Assembly (NCBI RefSeq): GCF_014077505.1
Contig: NZ_JACGWA010000006.1
Span: forward strand, 161,137-225,136
Direction of reading: 5' to 3'
Source: Colwellia sp. BRX10-3
GTDB lineage: Bacteria > Pseudomonadota > Gammaproteobacteria > Enterobacterales > Alteromonadaceae
Length of the DNA: 64,000 nt
Position 1 is the first letter of the stretch; each line of letters opens with the position of its first letter. The translations under genes and the position numbers were made by a program. The notes under the pieces were generated by a model that had not been told where the DNA came from, made no database searches, and was given only the letters and a program-made list of their open reading frames with translations. This document shows, one piece after another, positions 18,808 to 28,034 of the stretch.

Positions 18808-19779
18808 TTACAACCAACGTTTTTTCTTAAATACCACCAGTAATACCACTGAAACCACCGCCATTACGCCTAATAAGATGAAGTAACCATTATCAGCTTT
18901 CAGCTCTGGTATGTACTCAAAGTTCATCCCATAGATACCAGCGAGAAAGGTTAAAGGCACAAATAATGCCGTGATCACCGTTAATACCCGCATTGTTGCA
19001 TTAAGTTGATGTGACGTTACAGACATATAACCATTAATTAAATCGCCACAAATATCGTAATACATTTGCGAAAGACTCAGTAGACGGTCTAAACGTTCGC
19101 GTAAATCATTAACCGTATGAGTTTCTTTATCAGTGATCAGGTCTGTATCTTCATCATCGACATAAACTTTTAAAGTTTCCCCCATGTTGACATGATAATT
19201 AAATGTACGTCTTATTTTCACCAGTTGTGAGCGATAAGAGGTAATTTGCTTCATCATTTGGTCATTACCACTTAATTGAAAGTCATCTTCAATTCTTTCT
19301 AGCTCAGCTTCAAAATGAAACATTTCTTTGAGATAATAACCACAACTGCTATGGAACAGTCTAAGCGCTAAGTGCACTGGGCTGCGTTTAAGGTGTTTTT
19401 CACCGATTTCACTAAATAACTCATTAATCGCTAAAGAGCTTTTTGGATGTCGAGTTATTAATACGCGTTTACCGATGAACAAGCTAATTTGTAAATGGTT
19501 AAAGTTAAGGCTGTCATCATTCGCGACTATGCCGCGATAAAGCATAAAAATATAATCTTTAAACAATTCAATTTTAGGTGGGTGGCGCTCACGAAGCGCA
19601 TCACTTATAGCTAGGGGATGGCATTTAAATTGCGTTAATATCCGTGTTTCTTCTTCTAAGTCAACATTATCGAGATCAATCCACAGCGTAGTTTGGTCGT
19701 TTTCTTGCCATTGACTGATTAATTCAGTACTACCAATTACGGTTTTTTGTGTTGGTGATATCAACATACATTTTATCAT
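18808..19779 (-). CDS. CorA-family magnesium/divalent cation channel
   Basis: This 323-residue protein has a long cytoplasmic alpha/beta and helical region and two C-terminal membrane helices. The selectivity signature YGMN occurs in FLAGIYGMNFEYIPEL, near residues 283-286, and the C-terminus is basic (FKKKRWL). It would import Mg2+ or another divalent cation as a pentamer; a ZntB-like zinc role is also possible because the two subfamilies look alike. GAGAG precedes the ATG. It is divergent from mgtE, so two unrelated magnesium transport genes share one 264-bp promoter region. Confidence 0.88.
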   Translation of the reverse strand: MIKCMLISPTQKTVIGSTELISQWQENDQTTLWIDLDNVDLEEETRILTQFKCHPLAISDALRERHPPKIELFKDYIFMLYRGIVANDDSLNFNHLQISLFIGKRVLITRHPKSSLAINELFSEIGEKHLKRSPVHLALRLFHSSCGYYLKEMFHFEAELERIEDDFQLSGNDQMMKQITSYRSQLVKIRRTFNYHVNMGETLKVYVDDEDTDLITDKETHTVNDLRERLDRLLSLSQMYYDICGDLINGYMSVTSHQLNATMRVLTVITALFVPLTFLAGIYGMNFEYIPELKADNGYFILLGVMAVVSVVLLVVFKKKRWL

Positions 19780-20043
19780 TATATACTCTCTATTTACCCA
19801 GAATTAAACGGGATAATTATTAACCCTGACCTTTACTTTTAATATTATAAAGCCAAAAAGGTAGCAACAAGCAAAAACCTTAATGAAAAGTTAACTTATT
19901 TCCTCTTGATTGTAATACAATTAATTATAAATACGAACAAAATTGATGTTAAGAAAACCATAAAATTTAATCATAAATGTTATGCAGACACTCACCCAAT
20001 AAATATCATATCCCGTTATTAAACCGGATTTAAGGATAAACAA

Positions 20044-21396
20044 ATGTTAGAAAATGCCATTGATAAATTATCCTTAGTCATTGACGACATTCTCATTGCA
20101 GAGCACGAGCAAGAAATTGCAAAAATTATGCTTACTGCTAATGAGTCATTAATCGCTGAGCAATTTGCTCTATTGATTGAAGCGCTTCCGCAAGATAAGC
20201 GTTTAAGTGTTTGGGCCACTTACCCAGAAGATACACAAAGATCTGCTTTTGTCGATATGGGACAAAGCACAAGAACTAGCTTAATACAGGCATTAAGTGA
20301 TGAAGAATGTTTCGATTTACTTGCTCAACTAGACGTTGATGATGTAATTGAAATTGCAGAAGAAATACCAAGTCGGCTATTAAAATATGCGATAAAAAAC
20401 TTAGATGACTCACAGCGAAAACTGTACCAACAAGCGCAACAATTTACCGTTGATGAAGTGGGCCATTGGTTAGACTACAATTATGTCCGCATTTCGGAAA
20501 AACTTAAAATAACCAGTGCTCAATTACTGTTACAAAAAGGTTTATCACCCTATACCGAAGATTTTTATGCTGTAAATAAAGAAGGTGTTTTAACTGGTAC
20601 TGTCGACATTAACAGCTTAATACAAAGTGACGGTGAAAATACCTTAAAAACACTTTTTTCGCCCGAAATAATCAGACTTAATGCCAACGAAGAGTTAACA
20701 GTTGCCGCAGAAGCGGTAATATTATCTGGAAAAATGTCGTTACCCGTAGTTGATGAAAACGAACGTTTTCTTGGCAGATTTACTGTTGAAACTGCCTATC
20801 AAGTAAAACAAGAGTCGCAAACAGAACAAATGACCCAAGCAGCAGGTTTAAGTAACGATGAAGACTTGTTTTCAAGTGTAAGAACCAGTGCGAAAAACCG
20901 GGGTATTTGGCTTGGTATTAACTTACTGACGGCGTTTTTAGCCTCTTGGTTTATTGGTTTTTTTGAAGCAACTCTCCAACAAGTAGTCGCTTTAGCCGTA
21001 TTAATGCCAGTCGTTGCCTCTATGGGTGGTGTTTCTGGTAGTCAAACCTTAACGGTTATTGTCCGAGGTATGGCATTGGGTCAAATAACAGAGCAAAATA
21101 GAAAAGTGCTGCTACGAAAAGAATTAAAAGTGGGTGGGCTCAACGGTATTATTTGGTCAATTGTTATTGGTGCAATCACCTACTTTTGGTTTGACAGCGC
21201 AGAATTAAGCTTTGTAATCGCGTTAGCTATCTTATTAAATTTACTAACGGCGTCAGCATCGGGCGTTATGATCCCGGCAATATTAAACAAATTAAACATC
21301 GACCCTGCCTTATCTGGCTCGGTTATTTTGACCACAGTGACTGATATTGTCGGCTTCGTTGTGTTTTTAGGATTAGGTAGCTTACTGCTGCTATAA
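20044..21396 (+). CDS. mgtE: MgtE-family magnesium transporter
   Basis: This 450-residue protein has the MgtE order: an N-terminal helical domain (about 1-130), a CBS-pair region (about 135-260) and a five-helix membrane domain (about 285-450) with the conserved LMPVVASMGGVSGSQTLTVI and NLLTASASGVMIPAIL segments. It acts as a Mg2+ channel gated by cytoplasmic Mg2+ bound at the CBS and N domains. No M-box-like leader was recognised upstream. The CNNM/DUF21 gene follows 24 bp downstream and is probably co-transcribed. Confidence 0.92.
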   Translation: MLENAIDKLSLVIDDILIAEHEQEIAKIMLTANESLIAEQFALLIEALPQDKRLSVWATYPEDTQRSAFVDMGQSTRTSLIQALSDEECFDLLAQLDVDDVIEIAEEIPSRLLKYAIKNLDDSQRKLYQQAQQFTVDEVGHWLDYNYVRISEKLKITSAQLLLQKGLSPYTEDFYAVNKEGVLTGTVDINSLIQSDGENTLKTLFSPEIIRLNANEELTVAAEAVILSGKMSLPVVDENERFLGRFTVETAYQVKQESQTEQMTQAAGLSNDEDLFSSVRTSAKNRGIWLGINLLTAFLASWFIGFFEATLQQVVALAVLMPVVASMGGVSGSQTLTVIVRGMALGQITEQNRKVLLRKELKVGGLNGIIWSIVIGAITYFWFDSAELSFVIALAILLNLLTASASGVMIPAILNKLNIDPALSGSVILTTVTDIVGFVVFLGLGSLLLL

Positions 21397-21420
21397 AAAA
21401 GTAAAATGAGGATTTAAGTA

Positions 21421-22485
21421 ATGCCCGTAGAAACTATCACCTGGATTGCCATTGTGTTTTGTATTTCACAATCAGCTATTTTTTCAGGATTAAATTTAGC
21501 GTTTTTTTCACTCAGTAGATTGCAGCTAGAAGTTGAAGCTAATAAAGGCAATAAAGCCGCCATCACTGTATTAACACTGAGAAACGACTCTAATTTTTTG
21601 CTTGCCACTATTTTATGGGGCAATGTTGGTATTAATGTTTTATTGACTATGTTGTCTGACTCAGTACTTGCTGGAGTTGGCGCATTTCTATTCTCAACAA
21701 TCGTTATTACTGTCGTGGGTGAAATTACTCCTCAAGCTTACTTTTCTCGCAATGCGTTAAAAATGGGTAGCATGTTAGCGCCTATTATTCGCTTCTACCA
21801 ATTAGTGCTTTACCCAGTGACTAAACCAAGTGCGCTAATACTTGACGCATGGTTAGGTAAAGAAGGTATTACCTATTTAGCGGAAAGTGAGTTAGGTAGT
21901 ATTATTAAAAAGCATATCAGTGCTGAAGAAGCTGATTTAAACCATGTTGAAGGTATTGGTGCGCTGAATTTTTTTGCTTTAGATGAAATTAAAGTAACAG
22001 AAGAAGGTGAAGTTATTGACCCTCACTCCATTATTGCTTTGCCAACAAAACTTGATTTACCTATTCTGCCTGATACCTATTCTGGCCCGAATGACCCATT
22101 TTTAACTATGTTAAATCAGTCGGGTTATAGTTGGGTGGTGTTAACAAACCTTGAAGGCAAACCGCTACTGGTTATTGATGCTGATGGATTTTTACGCAGC
22201 GCGCTGTTTCAGTCAGAAGACTTTGACCCTTATAACTTTTGTCATCGTCCAGTAGTAATCACCGATGAAACAACGTCGTTAAATGAAGCTATTTTGAAAA
22301 TGAAAGTGAATACTTCAACTGATCAAAACTTTGATGGCGTTATTGAGCACGATGTTCTATTAGTATGGGGCGAGACTAAACGTATCATTACTGGTGCAGA
22401 TATTTTTGGTCGCTTACTTAAAGGTATGCTTCCGTTAGTTCAACATAACGAGAAAGTAGCAGAGTCGGTTAACGCTGAGAAGTAA
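21421..22485 (+). CDS. CNNM/DUF21-domain membrane protein (CorC/HlyC-like)
   Basis: This 354-residue protein begins with a DUF21/CNNM transmembrane domain (about 1-175) with the conserved SGLNLAFFSLSRLQLEVEA stretch, a GNVGINVLLTM segment and the GEITPQAYFSRNA motif. A CBS-pair-like region follows (about 190-335), degenerate in sequence. The CorC_HlyC C-terminal domain appears absent or very reduced. CNNM proteins are linked to Mg2+ or Co2+ export. An AGGA ribosome site precedes the ATG. Position directly after mgtE supports a joint role in magnesium balance. Confidence 0.85.
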   Translation: MPVETITWIAIVFCISQSAIFSGLNLAFFSLSRLQLEVEANKGNKAAITVLTLRNDSNFLLATILWGNVGINVLLTMLSDSVLAGVGAFLFSTIVITVVGEITPQAYFSRNALKMGSMLAPIIRFYQLVLYPVTKPSALILDAWLGKEGITYLAESELGSIIKKHISAEEADLNHVEGIGALNFFALDEIKVTEEGEVIDPHSIIALPTKLDLPILPDTYSGPNDPFLTMLNQSGYSWVVLTNLEGKPLLVIDADGFLRSALFQSEDFDPYNFCHRPVVITDETTSLNEAILKMKVNTSTDQNFDGVIEHDVLLVWGETKRIITGADIFGRLLKGMLPLVQHNEKVAESVNAEK

Positions 22486-22518
22486 TGATTAATCGCTAAA
22501 ATATCTTTTCAAAAATTG

Positions 22519-22549
22519 ACTTCGGCTATGAATTTAGCCGAAGTTTTTC
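22519..22549 (+). terminator. Rho-independent terminator after the CNNM gene
   Basis: ACTTCGGCTA at 22519-22528 pairs with TAGCCGAAGT at 22535-22544 around a six-base loop and is followed by a T run. It lies 34 bp after the stop codon. Confidence 0.85.
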
Positions 22550-22602
22550 TATAAATTTTATCAAAAATCACAGAATAACGATTGAGTTGTGTAATTGTTT
22601 AA

Positions 22603-23469
22603 TTACTCTGGTTTTAAAGCTAGCACGTCTGATTTTAACAAGCTTAAAATTTTCTCCGCTGTATTACCTAATACTTTCGCTTCCAGACCTTTACGGCCAA
22701 CGGTACCTATAACGACTAACCCTGCTTTTTTCTGCGCCGCAATGCTGGGAATAACTTTTTCAGGCTCTCCTGCTTTAATGAAAAAGTTAGCTACCGGTAT
22801 ATCGTATTCAGCGGCCAACTTTTCAATTTTACCCTTTAAGGTTTTCTTTGCATTCATTTCTAACTCGTCTTTGTAATGTATACCTAAATCACGCAATACT
22901 TTTGAAAACGGTACTGTATAACAGACAAATAATTCCGCTTCATTCGCCTGAGTAAATGTTTTCGCTGATTTTAATATTTGATGATTCAGCTCTTGTTTGG
23001 TTTTTCGTTTAGTTTCTAAATCAATAGCGGCTAGGACATTCGGCGATTTACGCCATTTATAATCGCTAACAATAAATACTGGTGCTGGACATTCACGTAA
23101 TAATTGCCAGTCGGTAGATGTGTACAAAAACGTTTCACTTCGATGTGCAGTTTTTACCACCATGAGTGGGTTATGCTCTTTTGCATAGCAATTTATCCAC
23201 TCGTAAATGCGCTTTTCCCACACAACTTCAAAGCTATATTTAATACCTTCAGGTACTAAAGTAGCGAGTGATTTTTTTGCATCATGACTAACAGCATCTA
23301 GTAAGGCTTGTTTTATGTTTTGTGGATCATCTTGAATAAGCCGTAAACTTTGATAACAAAAATAAACAATATGCAACGAAATACTGGTGTTTTTAGCCAG
23401 TTCACAAGCGCGTTGAATGGCTACTGGTTTGCTATCCGATAAATCGGCGACAACGAAGATATTATTCAT
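22603..23469 (-). CDS. Universal stress protein with two UspA domains
   Basis: This 288-residue cytoplasmic protein contains two consecutive UspA domains (about 1-140 and 150-288), the UspE-like layout. The second domain ends with the ATP-binding signature VVIGTVGRKGLEAKVLGNTA. The start is supported by AGAGGA upstream of the ATG. It converges on the mgtE-CNNM operon. It is the second Usp-family gene in the window. It probably takes part in stress survival; no specific partner is visible. Confidence 0.87.
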   Translation of the reverse strand: MNNIFVVADLSDSKPVAIQRACELAKNTSISLHIVYFCYQSLRLIQDDPQNIKQALLDAVSHDAKKSLATLVPEGIKYSFEVVWEKRIYEWINCYAKEHNPLMVVKTAHRSETFLYTSTDWQLLRECPAPVFIVSDYKWRKSPNVLAAIDLETKRKTKQELNHQILKSAKTFTQANEAELFVCYTVPFSKVLRDLGIHYKDELEMNAKKTLKGKIEKLAAEYDIPVANFFIKAGEPEKVIPSIAAQKKAGLVVIGTVGRKGLEAKVLGNTAEKILSLLKSDVLALKPE

Positions 23470-23619
23470 AAAGTCCTCTTTTATTAGTATGTATCAATTA
23501 AAAATAGCATAAGGAGTTTATTTTACTTTGATATAGAACAAGAACTTTACAAAAAGTGTAAATAATAATAATTAAAAACGAACAAATTAAGTTAAAAACT
23601 GAAACTGAGAATATTAATT

Positions 23620-23988
23620 TTAGCCGTTCTTTGCCTCTATCTTACTCTCTGGTTTAATGACCAAGCACGTTAAAGCGACAGGTAATAAAGACACCAAGCC
23701 AAAAATCCAGCTACCGCTGGAAAAAATTAGAATACTTGATAGCAAAAATCCCAAGGCTACAATGATTGCGCCCACCAATTTTGCTGTTTTATGAGAAAAT
23801 AAGGCCCCAACTGTGAGTAAAGCCGCAACTGAAATTTGCACCGCTCCGTAAAGCATAATCGCAAAGCCATTAAACCCGAAGCTCTGCAAAAATTGTACTT
23901 CTTGAGGGCTATTAGTAATTTTGGCGATGCCCGCCGCTAGGCTTAACAATGCGACAATAACGATCAGTAAATTAATGACAGTTTTCAT
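23620..23988 (-). CDS. DoxX-like small membrane protein
   Basis: This protein of about 122 residues has four predicted membrane helices and resembles the DoxX-like family of small integral membrane proteins. The inner ATG at 23988 is chosen because AAAGGA lies just upstream, while the more distant start at 24045 has no such site. The helix boundary residues (AAGIAKITNSPQEVQFLQSFGF) resemble the family. DoxX-like proteins are linked to redox or oxidative stress in some species; here no substrate or partner is evident. Confidence 0.65.
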   Translation of the reverse strand: MKTVINLLIVIVALLSLAAGIAKITNSPQEVQFLQSFGFNGFAIMLYGAVQISVAALLTVGALFSHKTAKLVGAIIVALGFLLSSILIFSSGSWIFGLVSLLPVALTCLVIKPESKIEAKNG

Positions 23989-24154
23989 TTCAATTCCTTT
24001 AAGTAAACTGTTGTTAACACTAAATGCTAACAACAGTTTTTTCAACGACTGAATATGCTAGTAATTCTTCTTAAAATAATAAAAATCTAACCACGGCCGA
24101 CTATGTTTATCCTAATTCAGCAGTAAAACCTAACTGTTCAAAATCATTATAATC

Positions 24155-24364
24155 TTAGCTATCACACTCGAGCTTGGCTTTATATTTTCTACTAGCATAT
24201 ACATATAAGAAAACAGCAATAATGATATTTAATATACATCGTGATATCTCAGCTAATTGAAAATTTTGATTTACTAAGGAATAAATCAAATCAATTGCTG
24301 ATCCTAAGCCCAGTATCACAGCTAAAACCATAAATATTTTTTCTAAAGACATTGAATTAGACAT
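24155..24364 (-). CDS. Two-helix small membrane protein
   Basis: This 69-residue protein has two hydrophobic segments (about 8-29 and 38-56) and a short basic C-terminus. A GAGA motif precedes the ATG at good spacing, supporting it as a real gene. I do not recognise a family. It sits among other small genes on the same strand, with over 100 bp to each neighbour. Confidence 0.55.
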   Translation of the reverse strand: MSNSMSLEKIFMVLAVILGLGSAIDLIYSLVNQNFQLAEISRCILNIIIAVFLYVYASRKYKAKLECDS

Positions 24365-24473
24365 TGGTTTCTCTATAAAAAGTTAAACTTTGTTACTGAC
24401 AAAATTTTATTGGCTAAAATAAGTTACAGGATAATAACAGGTGACTTTGCACCTAAATTTCATTGGCTTATAT

Positions 24474-24854
24474 TTATTTTGCCCTATCCAATTTTTGCAT
24501 AATTAAATGCTCAAAACTTGATAAATCATTATTAATATAAACAGGAATGTTAACGTTACCAACTATTGATTTTTCAAGTATACCTTGCCATGTAGAAGAA
24601 ACCTCTATACCTACAGCAACACAATTTAGCGTACTTATATAATTAAAAAATTTAACTATTTCGTCAACCGCCTCTGGGGTTAAACCTGCAGAATCTTGGG
24701 GGTGCGCCAATAAAGCCCACGCTATTTTTAGAGGAGCAATTTTGACTATTTCCTCATTAAGTTGTTGTACGCCTTGTTCATTAAACCCACCTGATGGGTA
24801 TATATGTACTACATTTCTAACCAGCTCAATTTTGTAATTGCCATGAGATTCCAT
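24474..24854 (-). CDS. Uncharacterised protein, possibly STAS/SpoIIAA-like
   Basis: This 126-residue soluble protein starts at an ATG with GGAG six bases upstream. The alternation of beta strands and helices (VVHIYPSGGFNEQGVQQLNE at the front, then KIAWALLAHPQDSAGLT) recalls the SpoIIAA/STAS-like fold that some bacteria use in regulatory modules. That resemblance is weak. No signal peptide or catalytic residues are visible. It stands alone between a small membrane protein and a CoA-transferase. Confidence 0.55.
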   Translation of the reverse strand: MESHGNYKIELVRNVVHIYPSGGFNEQGVQQLNEEIVKIAPLKIAWALLAHPQDSAGLTPEAVDEIVKFFNYISTLNCVAVGIEVSSTWQGILEKSIVGNVNIPVYINNDLSSFEHLIMQKLDRAK

Positions 24855-24981
24855 TCTAGCTCCAAAGTTTATGAGTCAAGCCTAGTATTACTTTGTACCG
24901 GCAAACCTAGCATTAACTATACGATAACCAGCATTCAATAATTGTTTTTTTATCTTCTATAACCACAAAAAGCAAACATAT

Positions 24982-26196
24982 TTATGCTACCACACCGCTT
25001 TTGAATAATTCAGCAACTTTATTAGTATCGTACTGAAGAAACTGCGTTAAAACCTGATGGCTATGTTCGCCGATGTTTGGCGAAGCGTGTTTATATTGTA
25101 ATGGCGTGTCAGATAGATTAATCGGTGACGCCACGGTTTTAATCAGTGTACCGTCTTTATCAGGCACTTGTTTAACCATCTCGCGATGTTGAATTTGTGG
25201 GTGATTAAATACTTGGTCTAAAGTGTTAACTGGGCCGCAAGGTACAGCTATTTTTTCTAATGTTGCCACCCAGTAATCACTACTTTGTTTGGCAATAATA
25301 ACGGCTAAAATCGGCACAAGCTCAACACGATTTTCCACTCTATGCTGATTTGTTTTAAATAGCTTATTACTGGCTAATTCAGGGCATTTAGCTGCTTGGC
25401 AAAATCTTTCAAATTGTTGATCATTACCTATCGCTAAAATTAAGCTTCCGTTAGCAGTGGCAAAGGTTTGGTATGGCACAATATTAGGGTGACCATTGCC
25501 CAAGCGCTTTGGATTTTCTCCTGTCGCTAAATAGTTCATGCCTTGATTAGCCAGCGTAGCCACTTGTACATCTAATAAAGCAATATCAATATGCTGGCCT
25601 TTCCCGGTATGTGCTTTAGCTAACAATGCAGCAAGAATAGCGTTGGCACTATACAGCCCGGTCATAACATCAACCACAGCAACCCCCACTTTCATAGGCT
25701 CTGCATCAGTGGCACCGGTTAAACTCATTAAACCACCCTCACCTTGGATCATAGCATCGTAACCTGCTTTATGTGCGTAGGGACCATGCTGACCAAAGCC
25801 GGTAATAGAACAATAAACCAATTTAGGGTTAAGTGTTTTTAATTGCTGATAGCTCAAACCATATTTTTCAAGACCGCCTACTTTATAATTTTCAATTAAA
25901 ACATCCGCTTTAGCGATCATATCTTTGATCACTTTTTGGCCTAGTGCTTGGGTTATATCAATAGCAATTGATTGTTTATTGCGATTAGCGCAGTGGTAAT
26001 ACGCAGCTTGTGCAGCTTCATTTTCTTGCGCCGGTTTGATAAATGGAGGACCCCAATGGCGAGTGTCATCGCCTCTATTCGGTCGTTCCACTTTAATAAC
26101 TTCAGCGCCCATATCTGCCAGCATTTGGGATGCCCAAGGCCCTGCCAAAATTCGACTTAAATCAACTACTTTAATACCTTTTAGCGCTTCAGACAT
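24982..26196 (-). CDS. CaiB/BaiF (family III) CoA-transferase
   Basis: This 404-residue enzyme belongs to the family III CoA-transferases, interlocked dimers that move CoA between carboxylic acids through an aspartyl-CoA intermediate. The N-terminus KVVDLSRILAGPWASQMLAD, the GADVIKVE-like strand (GAEVIKVERP) and the AGYDAMIQGEGG segment carrying the catalytic Asp are all present. The substrate cannot be told; formyl-CoA, carnitine or succinyl-CoA-type acceptors are all possible. It is monocistronic, with a near-palindromic site at 26252-26272 upstream that may be an operator. Confidence 0.88.
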   Translation of the reverse strand: MSEALKGIKVVDLSRILAGPWASQMLADMGAEVIKVERPNRGDDTRHWGPPFIKPAQENEAAQAAYYHCANRNKQSIAIDITQALGQKVIKDMIAKADVLIENYKVGGLEKYGLSYQQLKTLNPKLVYCSITGFGQHGPYAHKAGYDAMIQGEGGLMSLTGATDAEPMKVGVAVVDVMTGLYSANAILAALLAKAHTGKGQHIDIALLDVQVATLANQGMNYLATGENPKRLGNGHPNIVPYQTFATANGSLILAIGNDQQFERFCQAAKCPELASNKLFKTNQHRVENRVELVPILAVIIAKQSSDYWVATLEKIAVPCGPVNTLDQVFNHPQIQHREMVKQVPDKDGTLIKTVASPINLSDTPLQYKHASPNIGEHSHQVLTQFLQYDTNKVAELFKSGVVA

Positions 26197-26251
26197 AGAA
26201 CAAAACCTATACTTTAAATTGTTTAAATAAAAATGATGATGTACTTACCTC

Positions 26252-26272
26252 CTGATGATAATTTATCACCAG
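26252..26272. promoter_or_regulatory. Candidate operator upstream of the CaiB-like gene
   Basis: CTGATGATAA and TTATCACCAG flank a single T, a near-perfect palindrome with one mismatch per arm. It lies 55 bp before the start codon, a usual place for a repressor site. No regulator gene is adjacent. Confidence 0.4.
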
Positions 26273-26498
26273 AAGATAAAACAGGACTAAAACTTTAATA
26301 TACTGTTTTTTGTTGTTTTAACTTGAGTGATTTACGTTGGTTTACTGACTATTGTTGATTAACTAGTTAATAAATACTTACTAAGAATGGGTTCCATGTT
26401 ATTGCCACACAAACTTCCCGGTTCATCAATAAACCAGTAAACCACTTTATTTGTTTTCGCCGCTGATAAATTCTACTTTTATCGAATAGTGTTCTTCT

Positions 26499-26533
26499 CG
26501 TTTGTGACTATTAATTATCTACAGTCACAAACG
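26499..26533. promoter_or_regulatory. Perfect 11-bp inverted repeat upstream of the M24 gene
   Basis: CGTTTGTGACT at 26499-26509 is matched by AGTCACAAACG at 26523-26533 with 13 bases between. It lies 120 bp upstream of the peptidase start. It could be an operator or the terminator of an unseen small transcript. Confidence 0.4.
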
Positions 26534-26652
26534 ATTAACCACAAAGCCTTAAGATAAATTTACTTATACTAATGCGACTTAATTTAATCCGATACATCAG
26601 ATATTTTTCCGTATAAAATATACATAATTATCTACAAATGTAAGGGAGAAAT

Positions 26653-27873
26653 ATGACTATAGGTGTTGGCGGCTCTACCGCAAAAATTGAACTGGAAAAA
26701 TTAGTAAATATGACCAGTCAAGTTCAAGCGATAACTGAGGCTGAATTAAAACAGCGCATTGCGAAAGCGCAAGCAATTATGGCTGAAAATGATATTGCTG
26801 CGACCTATATTGATGCTGGAACCAACTTATATTACTTTACGGGCACGCGGTGGTACGCTAGCGAACGTATGGTTGGCGCTATTATTCCTCAACAGGGTGA
26901 GATTAAATATATTACCCCATTCTTTGAAGTGAATACTCTTAGCCAGTACATGATGATTAAGGGCGAAATAAAAGGTTGGCAAGAGCACGAAAGTCCTTAT
27001 CAACTAGTTAAGCAAACCTTGGCGGTAATAGGCATTACTTCAGGCCGATTGGCAATTGATGAGTCTGCTGCTTTTTTTATTGCTGACGGTATTAAAAAAG
27101 TAGCCCCGGAATTTGAGATCCTTGATGCAAAATGTGTAACAGCAGGTTGTCGTGCAGAGAAATCAGACACTGAAATAGCGCTATTACAGCAAGCAAAAAA
27201 TATGACTATAGAGGTACATAAAGCTGTAGCGCGTATATTACATGTAGGTATTAGCACGCAAGAAGTGACCAATTTTATTGATCAAGCTCACCGTAAAGTG
27301 GGCGCAACTGCAGGTTCATATTTTTGTATTGTGCTATTTGGTGAAGACTCATCTTATCCGCACGGTGTTAAATCCCCAAAAACGTTAGAAAAAAATGACA
27401 TAGTGCTGATTGATACTGGCTGTCAGGTTGAAGGGTATAATTCTGACATAACCCGTACTTATGTATTTGGTGAGCCTAATCAACGCCAACGTGACATGTG
27501 GCTGATTGAAAAGCTAGCGCAAGAAGCTGCCTTTGATGCGGCAAAAATTGGTATAGCTTGTGGTGATGTTGATGTTGCAGCAAGAGATTACTTAGCCAGC
27601 CAAAATTTAGGTCCAGATTATGAAACACCGGGTTGTCCGCACAGAACTGGCCATGGTGTTGGTTTAGACATTCACGAATGGCCTTACCTGGTTCGCAGCG
27701 ATAGAACGCTATTAGCAAAAGGCATGTGTTTTTCGAATGAGCCTATGTTGGTATTACCGAATGAATTTGGTATTCGTTTAGAAGACCATTTCTACATGAC
27801 TGACTCGGGTGCAAAGTGGTTTACTCAACCTTCGTATTCGATTGACGACCCATTTGGCTATCATCAACCTTAA
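26653..27873 (+). CDS. M24-family metallopeptidase (Xaa-Pro aminopeptidase-like)
   Basis: This 406-residue cytoplasmic enzyme has a creatinase N-terminal domain (about 30-170) and an M24 pita-bread catalytic domain. The dinuclear metal ligands are readable: Asp in IDTGC, Asp in SDITRTY, His in TGHGVGLDIHE, Glu in SNEPML and Glu in RLEDHF. Substrates may be Xaa-Pro dipeptides, or a compatible-solute derivative as in the ectoine hydrolase DoeA subgroup; the sequence alone does not decide. AAGGGAG precedes the ATG at ideal spacing. The first 25 residues are low in family similarity and may not be structured. Confidence 0.87.
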   Translation: MTIGVGGSTAKIELEKLVNMTSQVQAITEAELKQRIAKAQAIMAENDIAATYIDAGTNLYYFTGTRWYASERMVGAIIPQQGEIKYITPFFEVNTLSQYMMIKGEIKGWQEHESPYQLVKQTLAVIGITSGRLAIDESAAFFIADGIKKVAPEFEILDAKCVTAGCRAEKSDTEIALLQQAKNMTIEVHKAVARILHVGISTQEVTNFIDQAHRKVGATAGSYFCIVLFGEDSSYPHGVKSPKTLEKNDIVLIDTGCQVEGYNSDITRTYVFGEPNQRQRDMWLIEKLAQEAAFDAAKIGIACGDVDVAARDYLASQNLGPDYETPGCPHRTGHGVGLDIHEWPYLVRSDRTLLAKGMCFSNEPMLVLPNEFGIRLEDHFYMTDSGAKWFTQPSYSIDDPFGYHQP

Positions 27874-27908
27874 GCTGAACTAAAGAAAAGTTTGTATTCA
27901 GAATTATA

Positions 27909-27939
27909 AGTCGGGCTAAATGAGATGTTTATCCCGACT
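27909..27939 (+). terminator. Hairpin after the M24 peptidase gene
   Basis: AGTCGGG at 27909-27915 pairs with CCCGACT at 27933-27939, and part of the loop can extend the stem (CTAAA with TTTA). No T tract follows, so it is a moderate terminator candidate. Confidence 0.5.
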
Positions 27940-28034
27940 CATAGAAACTATTACACTCTGTATTAATAAATAGATTGGCGTATGGCTGTGGCTTTGGATA
28001 GAATCATCATATTGTAATTTTTGATACTGAGCTT

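Larger units (their letters stand above)
26197..26652. other. Divergent intergenic region between CoA-transferase and M24 peptidase genes
   Basis: These 456 bp contain no convincing ORF. They hold a 21-bp near-palindrome at 26252-26272 close to the CoA-transferase start and an 11-bp spaced inverted repeat at 26499-26533 on the peptidase side. Confidence 0.6.

Noticed and set aside
19780..20043. M-box-like magnesium riboswitch upstream of mgtE
   Set aside because: No conserved M-box elements or terminator/anti-terminator pair could be seen; a covariance search would be needed.
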